This document shows, one piece after another, positions 28,579-38,039 of a DNA stretch of 64,000 nt. This DNA is from Dysgonomonas sp. PF1-14 (lineage in GTDB: Bacteria; Bacteroidota; Bacteroidia; Bacteroidales; Dysgonomonadaceae), in the NCBI RefSeq assembly GCF_029892965.1, contig NZ_JARXWN010000021.1, positions 1-64,000 of the forward strand. Reading direction: 5' to 3'. Numbering within the stretch: position 1 is the first letter of the stretch; every line of letters begins with the position of its first letter. The notes beneath the pieces were generated by a model. It ran no database searches. It worked only from the letters and a program-made list of their open reading frames with translations, and was not told where the DNA came from. Both the position numbers and the translations under genes were made by a program.

Positions 28579-28621
28579 TTTACACGTTTACAATTTATTA
28601 ATTTCTAAATATATAAATCAC

Positions 28622-28714
28622 ATGCCAAGCGGAAAGAAAAGAAAAAGACATAAAATGTCGACGCACAAGCGCAAAAAAAGACTGAGAAAAAACAGACATA
28701 AAAAGAAAAAATAA
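28622..28714 (+). CDS. 30-residue AURKAIP1/COX24-domain basic peptide
   Basis: ATG at 28622, TAA at 28712; the product is 30 residues, more than half Lys/Arg/His (MPSGKKRKRHK, then MSTHKRKKRLRKNRHKKKK). This is the pattern of the DUF1713/COX24 family, whose mitochondrial member mS38 sits on the small ribosomal subunit. In Bacteroidota such peptides are regularly encoded between HU and rng. I infer ribosome association. Confidence 0.75.
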   Translation: MPSGKKRKRHKMSTHKRKKRLRKNRHKKKK

Positions 28715-28889
28715 GTCTATTCTCTTTCTTTAAGGGAAATATACGGGAACAAACTTATAAATTTATCCAATTTCTAAGTTTGTTCTTTGTGTATTATAGA
28801 AACTGCAATTATTTTAATAGAGATAATTGCATCACTCAGATTTAGATAAAGATATTTAAATCTAAAAACTCTAAATTCTAAAATATAGT

Positions 28890-30464
28890 ATGAACAGCGA
28901 ACTAGTAGTCGATGTCCAACCCAATGAAGTCTCAATAGCGGTACTCGAAGACAAGAAACTTGTCGAACTGCAAAAAGAAGGAAGAGACGCTTCATATGCG
29001 GTAGGCAACATCTATGCCGGCAAGGTAAAAAAACTTATGCCCGGTTTGAATGCTGCTTTTGTAGACATAGGGTACAAGAAGGACGCTTTTCTTCACTATT
29101 TAGATCTTGGTGCTCAATTCAAATCTGTTGACAAGTTCTACAAACAGGCACTGAACGACAAAAAGAAGTTCCCGAACATTTCGAAGATGAAGCTCGAACC
29201 CGACATCAACAAGGACGGTTCTATCAGCGACATACTGAAACCCGGACAGGAAATCCTCGTACAGATAGCCAAAGAACCTATATCGACAAAAGGCCCCCGC
29301 CTTACATCAGAACTGTCGCTGGCAGGACGATTCCTTGTAGTCATCCCGTTCAACGACAAAGTATCAGTCTCGCAAAAGATAAAATCGAAAGAAGAAAGGG
29401 CGCGTCTGCGACAACTGATACAAAGTATTAAGCCTAAAAACTTCGGTGTAATAGTAAGAACAGTAGCCGAAGGCAAGAAAGTAGCCGATCTGGATACTGA
29501 ACTAAAAACACTCGTTAAAAGATGGGAAGACAATCTTCCTAAAATACAGAAGGATAAACTACCTACTGTCGTCTTCGAAGAGACAGGACGTATAGTAGCT
29601 TTATTACGTGACGTATTTAATCCAAGCTTTCAGGAAATACATGTAAACGATCAGGACACAGGAAATCAGATTAAGGATTACATTTCATTCATTGCACCCG
29701 AAAAGAAGAACATTGTAAAGTCGTACAATGGCGAGTTGCCTATATTCGACAACTTCAATGTTACCAAGCAAATCAAAGCCCTCTTCGGCAAGACTGTTAC
29801 TTTCCGGAACGGTGCCTACCTGATCATAGAACATACCGAAGCCCTGCACGTGGTAGACGTCAATAGCGGCAATAGGTCGAAGAATCCTGAAGCAGGACAA
29901 GAAAACAATGCCTGGGAAGTGAATTCCGCGGCAGCAGAAGAAATAGCCCGACAACTAAGACTACGTGATATGGGGGGTATTATCGTAATCGACTTTATAG
30001 ACATGACTGAAGGCGAGCACCGCAGTCAGCTGATTAGCAAAATGCAGGAACTAATGGCCAACGACCGCGCCAAGCATAACATTTTGCCTCTGAGCAAATT
30101 CGGGTTGATGCAGATCACCCGTCAGCGCGTACGTCCCGAAATGGAAATCACCACGACCGAAACCTGTCCCAACTGTTTCGGTAAAGGGGAGATAAGGCCT
30201 TCTATATTATTCACAGACACCTTGCGTATGAAAATCAGTTATCTTGTGAAAGATCTGAATGTGAAAAAGTTTACTTTGCATGTACACCCGTATGTTGCAG
30301 CATTCATCAATGAAGGATTCGTTTCTCTGAAATGGCAATGGAAATGGCGTTATGGTATGGGAGTAAAAATAATCCCTAACCAGAATCTCGCCTTTCTCGA
30401 ATACCATTTCTATGATGTAAACGGTGAAGAGATTGATATGAAACAAGAATTCGAGGTAAAATAA
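28890..30464 (+). CDS. rng: Ribonuclease E/G family protein
   Basis: 524 residues. S1-like domain at ~38-125 (GNIYAGKVKKLMPGLNAAFVDIGYKKDAFL), RNase E/G core with GAYLIIEHTEALHVVDVNSG (first catalytic Asp) and GGIIVIDFIDM (second Asp), and the Zn-link CPNCFGKGE near 433. No long C-terminal scaffold, so RNase G-like. Cleaves single-stranded RNA 5' ends, e.g. in rRNA maturation. Confidence 0.93.
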   Translation: MNSELVVDVQPNEVSIAVLEDKKLVELQKEGRDASYAVGNIYAGKVKKLMPGLNAAFVDIGYKKDAFLHYLDLGAQFKSVDKFYKQALNDKKKFPNISKMKLEPDINKDGSISDILKPGQEILVQIAKEPISTKGPRLTSELSLAGRFLVVIPFNDKVSVSQKIKSKEERARLRQLIQSIKPKNFGVIVRTVAEGKKVADLDTELKTLVKRWEDNLPKIQKDKLPTVVFEETGRIVALLRDVFNPSFQEIHVNDQDTGNQIKDYISFIAPEKKNIVKSYNGELPIFDNFNVTKQIKALFGKTVTFRNGAYLIIEHTEALHVVDVNSGNRSKNPEAGQENNAWEVNSAAAEEIARQLRLRDMGGIIVIDFIDMTEGEHRSQLISKMQELMANDRAKHNILPLSKFGLMQITRQRVRPEMEITTTETCPNCFGKGEIRPSILFTDTLRMKISYLVKDLNVKKFTLHVHPYVAAFINEGFVSLKWQWKWRYGMGVKIIPNQNLAFLEYHFYDVNGEEIDMKQEFEVK

Positions 30465-30494
30465 AATAACCATTACCCGATAACGATAGAAAGA

Positions 30495-30527
30495 AAGCTG
30501 CTTTAACTTGTTTAAAGCAGCTTTTTT
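30495..30527 (+). terminator. Terminator after rng
   Basis: Perfect 12-bp stem AAGCTGCTTTAA / TTAAAGCAGCTT with a 5-nt loop and a T6 run. Confidence 0.8.
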
Positions 30528-30539
30528 CTGTTACCCTCT

Positions 30540-30924
30540 CCATTGAGGGTGAGATGGTAGATTTTAACTAAAACTTTATAAATCTCCCATTATAAAAGTG
30601 AGAGGCATCGTGAATCCCTCACAACACCTCTCCAATCATCTACGTATTTAATGTAGAAAACACACTACTATTTTCATATTATTAAGTACTTTAATCTTAC
30701 AGTAGATGACTCAAAACTTTAATTGTCTAAGAAATTATGATTAGACGTAAGTAAAGATAAAGAATATGATTTTCCTTTCAGGTGATATTATATTTACATA
30801 TAGGTTTTTACCGTTATGCACATTTCATATAATACTTATTATTAGATAATTACAATTTACATAATCGGATTCGATATGTATTTTTACTGTGTTTGAATAT
30901 TCTTTTTTTGCATAAGAAAAGCAA
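30540..30924. other. AT-rich intergenic region before the retron
   Basis: About 390 bp without a supported ORF on either strand. It begins with a short CCCTCTCC/GAGGGTGAGA palindrome and is then very AT-rich, in contrast to rng. Confidence 0.4.
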
Positions 30925-30932
30925 TATATTTG
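30925..30932 (+). promoter_or_regulatory. -7 box of the retron RNA
   Basis: TATATTTG; a TTTG at 30907-30910 is closer (14 nt) than the usual -33 box. Predicted start near 30938, about 40 nt before the a1 arm. Confidence 0.45.
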
Positions 30933-30979
30933 CTGTTTAAATTTTCCGACTCTAAAAAAAAGTGTTATTTTCGTTGCAC

Positions 30980-31134
30980 AGAGGATGAGCAAAGATTTAG
31001 CAAGAAGGGGGTGTAGTCGCCCCGTTAATTCAAGTTATTTTCTGAGATTTAGAATTAATAGGCTTTTATTGTTCTAAATCCTTCAGATATTAGAATAAAA
31101 GCCTATTAATTCTAAAAGTAAACACTCATCCTCT
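30980..31134 (+). ncRNA. Retron msr-msd RNA
   Basis: The ends pair: a1 AGAGGATGAG (30980-30989) with a2 CTCATCCTCT (31125-31134). Between them, the msr part holds a small GGGG/CCCC hairpin (31007-31010 with 31020-31023) preceded by TTAGC, which resembles the branch-point context (G at 31000; the G of GAGC at 30989 is an alternative). The msd part is a long hairpin: 22 bp perfect (31048-31069 with 31095-31116), a 3-nt bulge, 5 further bp (31073-31077 with 31090-31094) and a 12-nt loop. The reverse transcriptase gene starts 20 bp downstream. All parts and their order fit a retron. Confidence 0.85.
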
Positions 31135-31153
31135 TACTTTATATGCTACTACT

Positions 31154-32221
31154 ATGGTAATAATTATCTTTGTGATACTGCTCGCTGCTTTGCTTGTTAT
31201 TATTTTCATTCAGAGTTCAGAGAGAAATTCTTCCTATAGTAATCCGAAGAAATATGACCCTTATCATATAATGCATGGCTCGTATGAGGTCGATATCTTT
31301 GATGAAGAGGCTGTAGCATGGTGTGCCAATTTTCTGAATGTAACACCCAAAGAACTGGAAACAATACTCCGGAATGTACGCAGACAATACACACAGTTCA
31401 GAATAATGAAACGCAGCGGAGGATTCCGTACGATCTCTGCACCGAAACCCGGTCTGCTAGCTATACAGCGGAATATCTATTACAGGACTTTATTGGCGGC
31501 GAATGTGCATCCTGCCAGTACAGGTTTTCGCAGGAGAGTTTCTATTGTGGATAACGCTAATCCCCATCTGGGAAAAAAGGAGATACTGAAGGTCGATATA
31601 AAAGATTTTTTCGGTTCTATAGATGAAGATTATGTTATGAAAGTTTTTATGAATATTGGTTATCCTCCGAATATAGCTGAAATATTTGCCGAGTTGTGCT
31701 GCCTTAGAATGAGCCTGCCACAAGGAGCACCTACAAGTCCGGCTATCAGTAATGTATTTGCTTACGAAATGGATCAGAAGCTGACGGCACTTGCTCTACA
31801 ATACGGATTGACTTATACCCGCTATGCCGACGATCTTACTTTTTCGGGTGATGCTATCGAGCCTGAAATAATCATACCGAAGATAGAAGAAATAGTTTAT
31901 GAACCCGGTCTGGAACTGAATAAGAAGAAAACCAGACATATAAAAGAAGGCAGACGCAAGATAATCACAGGTATATCTGTCAGTTCGGGACGTAAACTTA
32001 CCGTACCCAAAGCCAAAAAGCGAGAGCTTCGTAAGAATGTACACTACATACTCTCCAAAGGGCTTGAAAGCCACAAGCAACATATCGGCTCCACAGACCC
32101 GGCCTATCTGAAGCGCATACTCGGTTATCTTAGTTTCTGGCTATCAGTAGAGCCCGACAACAAGTTTGTACAGGAATCTATTGCAGCTTTGAGGAAATTG
32201 GAAACTCCGGCCCAAGCCTGA
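31154..32221 (+). CDS. Retron reverse transcriptase with N-terminal membrane helix
   Basis: 355 residues. Residues 2-19 form one strongly hydrophobic helix (VIIIFVILLAALLVIIFI), followed by ~55 residues and then the RT from ~78. Retron-specific region X motif NAxxH is NANPH (134-138); motif A has Asp148 in KVDIKDFF; LPQGAPTSP is at 188-196; YADD at 224-227; ITG at 271-273 corresponds to the region Y VTG motif. Makes branched msDNA from the adjacent msr-msd RNA. A membrane anchor at the start of a retron RT is unusual. No effector gene follows on the same strand; the next gene is convergent with a 4-bp gap. Confidence 0.9.
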   Translation: MVIIIFVILLAALLVIIFIQSSERNSSYSNPKKYDPYHIMHGSYEVDIFDEEAVAWCANFLNVTPKELETILRNVRRQYTQFRIMKRSGGFRTISAPKPGLLAIQRNIYYRTLLAANVHPASTGFRRRVSIVDNANPHLGKKEILKVDIKDFFGSIDEDYVMKVFMNIGYPPNIAEIFAELCCLRMSLPQGAPTSPAISNVFAYEMDQKLTALALQYGLTYTRYADDLTFSGDAIEPEIIIPKIEEIVYEPGLELNKKKTRHIKEGRRKIITGISVSSGRKLTVPKAKKRELRKNVHYILSKGLESHKQHIGSTDPAYLKRILGYLSFWLSVEPDNKFVQESIAALRKLETPAQA

Positions 32222-32225
32222 GCAT

Positions 32226-35200
32226 TTATACTATTACTATCCTGTCGCCGTTCACTTTTACAAATCCCTTTCTTTCAGCCTCCTTAATGCCTTTATTGAT
32301 GGCAATATCCACATTCGTACCACTTCTGGCGAATCCGAAAAGTTGTGCCGTAATCCTTAAAAGATCTTTTACAGGTATGCTTATCTGGTCGGTCAATATC
32401 TGTCTGATAGCATTCGCTACTTCTTCGGGGGGCAGATCGGCTGCATCGCGCTCCGACATGGTGCGGTATATGTCGAACGATCGGAATTGTTCTTCGCTTA
32501 ACCAATAAAAGACAGTGCCTTCATGGTGGGTTTTAAAGAACGGAAGCCCTGATATGAGCATATCTAAATGTGCCTCCAATTTTTGTCCTAAGCGGAACAT
32601 ATTCCACGCCGACAGTATTTTCTTATACAACAGTGACCGGCTGAGCGGAGCCTCCGAACTCATTATTTGTTTCATCTGCTGCTGTATAAGCCTATTATGC
32701 TCGCTGCGGAAAAAATCTTCTGGCGGAAAAGAGACTTGCCTGAGTGTGACAAAGCGATAAGGCTGTTCGCCACCAACCATTTTTTTTACAGGAGCAGCCG
32801 GAGCATCTTTTATTACAGCACTCTGTATAGTAACGGTCGGTTTATACTTAATCTCCTGTGGCTTTTTCTCCTCATCCTCCTTTACCATCCTTATAGTATC
32901 TCCGATTGTCTCCATCACTTCCTCCGGTTTTTCCCACCAGTCCATAGTCCATATACGGCAGATATTCCATCCCAGCAATTTCAGTACACCGTTTTGGACT
33001 ATTTCCCTGTCTCTGGCAGTCTTGGTCTGTTTGTAATTTTCTCCATCGCACAAGATTCCGAGAATATAGTTCGATGGATTCTTTTCACCTACTATGCCTA
33101 TATCTATTTTATATCCCGAACAGCCTATATCCGTATGGACGGTATATCCTGCTTTGCGAAGCTCTTTGGCAATAACGTTTTCAATAGATATGGTTGTATC
33201 TGTTGAAGTTTGTGTATCTATAGCCACTCTTTCGCCACGTTGAGCATATTCGAGGAAGCGTTTCAATCCGGCTACACCTACAGCAGAAGACCTATTGAGG
33301 TCTATCTGGTCAGGTCGCAAAGTCGAGTAAATGATCATTTCGTAACGTGCTCTAGAGACGGCTACATTCAAACGGCGTTCTCCACCGAGCCTGTTGAGTG
33401 GGCCGAAATTCATGCTGACACGCCCGTTAGTATCGGGGCCATAGCCTACCGAGAACAGGATGATGTCGCGCTCGTCTCCCTGTACATTTTCCAGATTTTT
33501 GATGAATAACGGTTCTTCGCTTTCGAGGGCTATTGCCTCCAGATCGGGGCGAAGGACGAAAAGGTCGGAAAGCAGATCTTCGATAAGTGTTTGCTGAACA
33601 GAACTGAATGTAACCACCCCGATACTGCGTTTACGCAAATTGTCATCCGACAGTCGTCTCGCGATTTCGTCTATTACTGCCTGAGCTTCGGCCTTGTTCT
33701 GTCGCGATTTTCCTTTGTCGTAGAATCCGTCGATTTGCACCAGCTTTACTTTCGATTCAATATTGTCCGGAGACGGGAAGGTAAGCAGTTTGTTGTCGTA
33801 GTATTCCGAGTTGCTGAATGCTATAAGACTTTCGTGCTTGCTGCGGTAGTGCCACAGCAGGTATTTCGATGGCATGGAAAGGGCAAGGCAATCGTCAAGA
33901 ATGCTCTCGAGGTCTTCCATGTCTATATTCTCTTCATCTACAGTATTCACTGCAAAAAAACTGGTCGGAGGCATTTGTTTAGGGTCGCCTACGATGACTA
34001 CATTCTTTCCGCGCGCAATAGCACCGACTGCCTCATAGGTTGGCATCTGCGATGCTTCGTCAAAAACGATAAGGTCGAATTTATCGGCATCGGGGTCGAT
34101 GTATTGTGCTACCGATATAGGGCTCATCAGCATACAAGGGCACATCCGCGACAACAGGGTCGGTATCTGGTCGAACAGTTTGCGGATAGAGGTTCCCCGT
34201 CCATTATTCTTAATATTCCGTTGAAGAATGCCTACTTCGGAGTTTTGGACAGCCTCTTTGGTAAATGATGGAATATTGGTAGCCAGTTTTGCATAGAGTT
34301 CTTTCTTGGTAAGCTCTTCGAAATTGGTGGTCAGCTCCTTATATTTCTTTATCACATCGTTGAAAAGCTTTCCTTTGAACAATTCCAGATTCGGTTCCCT
34401 CGCAATAATATAATCGGTACAAGTATGATAAAATCCTTTGTGGAAAGCATCCATAACAGAATCGGTCGGTATATTCCTGTTCTTGTATTCGTCCGCAATG
34501 AAACCAATGTTCAGCCCATCTAGTTTTTCACAGGCCTGCAACCACTGGTACCAGTCTTTCAGTTTATCTATGTTTGTCAACCACAAGTTGAGGCGCGACA
34601 AGGCGGTATCTGTCCAGTACACAGAATCGTCGTACAAGTAACCTTTATCTACTCCCAATGTAGTATGCAGCTTGTTCTCGGCAACAGACAAATCAGATAA
34701 AAGTTTGCTTATTTCGGCTAGAGAGTTTCCATGAATACTTCTGAACGAATCTATTCCTTCCGAAAGCTGTCCGGCTATAGCTTCTTTTATTCTTGCTGTA
34801 TTACTTATATCCTTCGCATAATTCAGTATCAGGGCATTCAACCCTTCAAAATCTGTGATAATCTGTGAGATGGTATTCCAATCTTCACTATTATTCTTCC
34901 CATATTCTCCGAACAGGGAAGGGGTTTTGTCATTGTATTGGCTAACGTATTGTTCTTCGTCCTGATATTTTATAGTCTGTACCAGAATACTTTTTACATC
35001 TTTCGTAGCAATGCTACTACTCAGCGCATACGGTTTCAGTTGTTTCTTTATCTTGCGCTGACCGAAAAATTTAGGAATGAACCATTTGTTTGAGACCTGA
35101 TTCCATTCATTTAACTTGATCTTAGCTTCTATAGACAAAATTTCGTCCATGAATCTGGAGGTTATCTCTTGCTTTATCTTGTCGCGTTCCCTACCATGTA

Positions 35201-38039
35201 CCACTACCCCCTTGTAATTATCCAGTATTTTGTTTACTCGTGTTTGTTTTAGCAGAGCAGGAGTTAGCTCGGGTATTTGCAGAAGCTTAGACGCGATACC
35301 CGATATAATGTCGATCTGGTATTTGTCGTAATTAGCGTCCGCATCGCCTAATAGTCGTGCCAGTACATTCAGCTTTGGTTTTATCTCCGACAGTAAGCCG
35401 ATAGTATCCGCAATGAGTTTCGTAGCTTGATCTTTTACGGCAGATGAGTAACCCGATATCTCGATACCTGTCAGCGGATGGTTATACGGATGACCGAAAG
35501 CTCGTCCGGTACTCACCATCAGTTCTACGGCATCATTCCATTCCAGAATGGCATCTTTGGTAAGCCCGTCCAGTAGTTCCTGAGGCATGGTAAACTCAGT
35601 ATCGTTACTGATAGACAGATAACGGGCGATGGCATCGTATATGGAAAGCCCGAAAGAATACTTTTTATGCAGGGCATCTATATACACATTCATTTCGTTA
35701 CGCAACTTGTCCAGTCGTACGGCTTCCTGTTCAAAATCTTCCGGCGCAGCATGTTTCAATACCTCTGTCGTTGTTTTCAGTTGAGCCAGAATTGCTGATT
35801 TTTTCGTTTTGTTCGAATGCAGTTCGAGGCAGAACGGCGCCAGTCCTATCGCCGCCAGACGGCTTTGAACAACAGATAAGGCTGCCATTTTTTCAGCGAC
35901 AAACAGTACCCTTTTACCTTTGTACAAGGCATTGGCTATAATATTGGTTATGGTTTGCGATTTGCCTGTTCCCGGAGGGCCGTGCAGAATGTATGTCTTG
36001 TCATTTACTGCTTCATATATTGCTTCCAGTTGCGATGAGTCGGCGTTAATAGGTAAAACAATATCCGTGGGGGCAAGGTCTTTGTCTAGAACTGCGGCAT
36101 CGACCATATCTTCCTGCACATCCCATTCTATCTTACCATTGATGAGACTCGATACGATTTTATTTTCTTTCAGCTTATGTACATTGTTGTGGATATCGTT
36201 CCACATAATGAACTTATTGAAAGAAAAGATACCGAGAATTGCCTGTTCTTCCACATCCCATTTGCGCTGGTCTTTGATGCTTTTTCTGATGATGGAATAG
36301 ATCAGTCTGACATTTACTCCGCTTTCGTCTACAGGCAACGGATCGAGCCCTGATATGGTGATGCCGAAATTCTGCCGAAGCATCTCCAGCAAGGTGATGT
36401 TCATCATCGCATCTTCTTCCCGCGAGCGGATCACATAACCTTTAGCTGCTGATTTACGTATAATTTCTACAGGCAGTAGCAAGATCGGCGCATATCTTGG
36501 GCGTTCACTGCTGGGTGTCTCATACCATTTGAGCAAGCCCAGAGCAAGGTAGAGCGTATTTGCTCCGTTTTCTTCAATTGACAATCGTGACGACCGGTAC
36601 AGATGTACAAGTGCTTTACTCAGATCGTTTTCGGAAAGATAGGAACGCAGGCGTTTTTGTGATATTTCCGATTTTATAAGCTCTGCTATCGGGTCGGAGG
36701 CTTCAAGTGATTGGTAGATACCGAAATTGTACAGAGGGTTATCCCAATCGGTAGGCTTCGGCATAATCTGAAATTCACCACCATCGGCCAATGCGTCTTC
36801 AAACTTGTCCAGATCGGCAGCTATCAGTTGCAATGTATTTTTGGTTACCCTTATGTTGAGTAGGTTGTTTCGCAGGCTGAGGTCTAACAACTTACGCTCC
36901 CACATCAGTTGCTTGGTGAGCTCTACCTCAGTGCTGATACCCGACAAGTCGTAAGGGTTTACACTTTCGGGGGCAACTTGTGATTTATCAGTCAGCGGAG
37001 CTTCTTCTATTATTTCCCATTGCAATCCTTTCTGTATGCGCTGTGGCAAAGGTCTTATTCCGGTGAAACGCGATCTTTTTACATCCAATGCGAGAACGAA
37101 ACTCGATGGAGATAATTTACCGGCGGCTGTTTTTACAGCCTGATCGAAGTCGGCATTACTGCCCATGTTCATACAGGTAGTCTCTACGAGGGTGATTTCG
37201 TTTATTCCATCAGCAGTTCTTTTTGTCAGAAAAGACACATCATCGACAATGCTATCGGGGAATGTTTCGGGAATAAGCCAGCCTCCGGCAAAAGCGTGTC
37301 TCTGTGTAACTAAGATGAATGAATGTATGCCGACAGCTTCGAGACAAGAGGCATATAGAACAGCCATATCGAGGCATGTTCCCAGTTTTTGGGTAAGCAC
37401 CATATCTGCCATACGGATGCGTTGCCCGTATTCTTCAAAGCTGGCAGGAACAGTGCTATATATAATATTCAGCTCAGATATCGCCGTATAAATCGCCGCC
37501 ATTTGCTTTCGTACCCTGTCGGGGTTACGGCTCTGATATTCGTCCAGAGAAGCATTGCCTGTCCATTGTTCGAGTATGATTGCTGCCCGTTTTAGAATAG
37601 GCGCTATTGCCGGATGGTTGGGAGTAATGAAAGAAGACAGCATTTCCGGCAGGACAGATAAGCCGCCCCATTGGTCGAAAGCGAGTATATCTACCGGATA
37701 TTTGTCTTCAAAAATACACTCTCCACCCGAGAGAACTTTCAGCGTAAAATTTCCTGCCATCCGTTCGGTCAGCTGTGCAAAATATGTTGAGGACAGATTT
37801 ATTCTGAACGATTCTATTCTTACGGTTGCTCCTGCCGGAACAGACTCGATGAGATAGGGTGCAGCAGTTGCAAATTCGGGCTCGGCAGACAGTATAATGC
37901 TGATATCTTTCAATACTTCATCTGTTTTGTTTTCTATCGAAAACTGGCGGATAATCGAAACCCTGTTTTGCTGCATGGCAAAGTTGATAACGGGTAAACA
38001 GACAAATTCAACGCTGGCAATATTTGTATCCCTATTCAT
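32226..38039 (-). CDS. Hhe-type DUF4011-helicase-nuclease-DUF3320 protein
   Basis: 1937 residues. In order: an N-terminal beta region; a transglutaminase/protease-like segment with Cys222 (GTCLDMAVLYASCLEAVG) and His248 (RHAFAGG); DUF4011 from Trp380 (WERKLLDLSLRNNLLNIR); superfamily 1 helicase with Walker A GPPGTGKS (687-694), Walker B DEAS (Asp1327), GDPKQMPP and the late motif LNVAVSRAR (~1557-1565); a Vsr-like nuclease fold (Asp1646 in KIDIGIV, then LCDG 1663-1666 and TKTARDRE, GWNICRIW); DUF3320 (~1775-1860). This architecture is known as an antiphage candidate (Hhe). Expected to unwind and cut foreign DNA. TAATTTTG at 38102-38109 is a possible -7 box. Confidence 0.85.
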   Translation of the reverse strand: MNRDTNIASVEFVCLPVINFAMQQNRVSIIRQFSIENKTDEVLKDISIILSAEPEFATAAPYLIESVPAGATVRIESFRINLSSTYFAQLTERMAGNFTLKVLSGGECIFEDKYPVDILAFDQWGGLSVLPEMLSSFITPNHPAIAPILKRAAIILEQWTGNASLDEYQSRNPDRVRKQMAAIYTAISELNIIYSTVPASFEEYGQRIRMADMVLTQKLGTCLDMAVLYASCLEAVGIHSFILVTQRHAFAGGWLIPETFPDSIVDDVSFLTKRTADGINEITLVETTCMNMGSNADFDQAVKTAAGKLSPSSFVLALDVKRSRFTGIRPLPQRIQKGLQWEIIEEAPLTDKSQVAPESVNPYDLSGISTEVELTKQLMWERKLLDLSLRNNLLNIRVTKNTLQLIAADLDKFEDALADGGEFQIMPKPTDWDNPLYNFGIYQSLEASDPIAELIKSEISQKRLRSYLSENDLSKALVHLYRSSRLSIEENGANTLYLALGLLKWYETPSSERPRYAPILLLPVEIIRKSAAKGYVIRSREEDAMMNITLLEMLRQNFGITISGLDPLPVDESGVNVRLIYSIIRKSIKDQRKWDVEEQAILGIFSFNKFIMWNDIHNNVHKLKENKIVSSLINGKIEWDVQEDMVDAAVLDKDLAPTDIVLPINADSSQLEAIYEAVNDKTYILHGPPGTGKSQTITNIIANALYKGKRVLFVAEKMAALSVVQSRLAAIGLAPFCLELHSNKTKKSAILAQLKTTTEVLKHAAPEDFEQEAVRLDKLRNEMNVYIDALHKKYSFGLSIYDAIARYLSISNDTEFTMPQELLDGLTKDAILEWNDAVELMVSTGRAFGHPYNHPLTGIEISGYSSAVKDQATKLIADTIGLLSEIKPKLNVLARLLGDADANYDKYQIDIISGIASKLLQIPELTPALLKQTRVNKILDNYKGVVVHGRERDKIKQEITSRFMDEILSIEAKIKLNEWNQVSNKWFIPKFFGQRKIKKQLKPYALSSSIATKDVKSILVQTIKYQDEEQYVSQYNDKTPSLFGEYGKNNSEDWNTISQIITDFEGLNALILNYAKDISNTARIKEAIAGQLSEGIDSFRSIHGNSLAEISKLLSDLSVAENKLHTTLGVDKGYLYDDSVYWTDTALSRLNLWLTNIDKLKDWYQWLQACEKLDGLNIGFIADEYKNRNIPTDSVMDAFHKGFYHTCTDYIIAREPNLELFKGKLFNDVIKKYKELTTNFEELTKKELYAKLATNIPSFTKEAVQNSEVGILQRNIKNNGRGTSIRKLFDQIPTLLSRMCPCMLMSPISVAQYIDPDADKFDLIVFDEASQMPTYEAVGAIARGKNVVIVGDPKQMPPTSFFAVNTVDEENIDMEDLESILDDCLALSMPSKYLLWHYRSKHESLIAFSNSEYYDNKLLTFPSPDNIESKVKLVQIDGFYDKGKSRQNKAEAQAVIDEIARRLSDDNLRKRSIGVVTFSSVQQTLIEDLLSDLFVLRPDLEAIALESEEPLFIKNLENVQGDERDIILFSVGYGPDTNGRVSMNFGPLNRLGGERRLNVAVSRARYEMIIYSTLRPDQIDLNRSSAVGVAGLKRFLEYAQRGERVAIDTQTSTDTTISIENVIAKELRKAGYTVHTDIGCSGYKIDIGIVGEKNPSNYILGILCDGENYKQTKTARDREIVQNGVLKLLGWNICRIWTMDWWEKPEEVMETIGDTIRMVKEDEEKKPQEIKYKPTVTIQSAVIKDAPAAPVKKMVGGEQPYRFVTLRQVSFPPEDFFRSEHNRLIQQQMKQIMSSEAPLSRSLLYKKILSAWNMFRLGQKLEAHLDMLISGLPFFKTHHEGTVFYWLSEEQFRSFDIYRTMSERDAADLPPEEVANAIRQILTDQISIPVKDLLRITAQLFGFARSGTNVDIAINKGIKEAERKGFVKVNGDRIVIV

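Noticed and set aside
30540-30924. A retron effector gene upstream of the msr-msd RNA
   Set aside because: No ORF of credible length or composition on either strand; minus-strand frames here are short or shadows of rng.
31206-32083. Minus-strand ORFs within the RT gene
   Set aside because: They are shadows of the RT reading frame without start context or recognisable domains.
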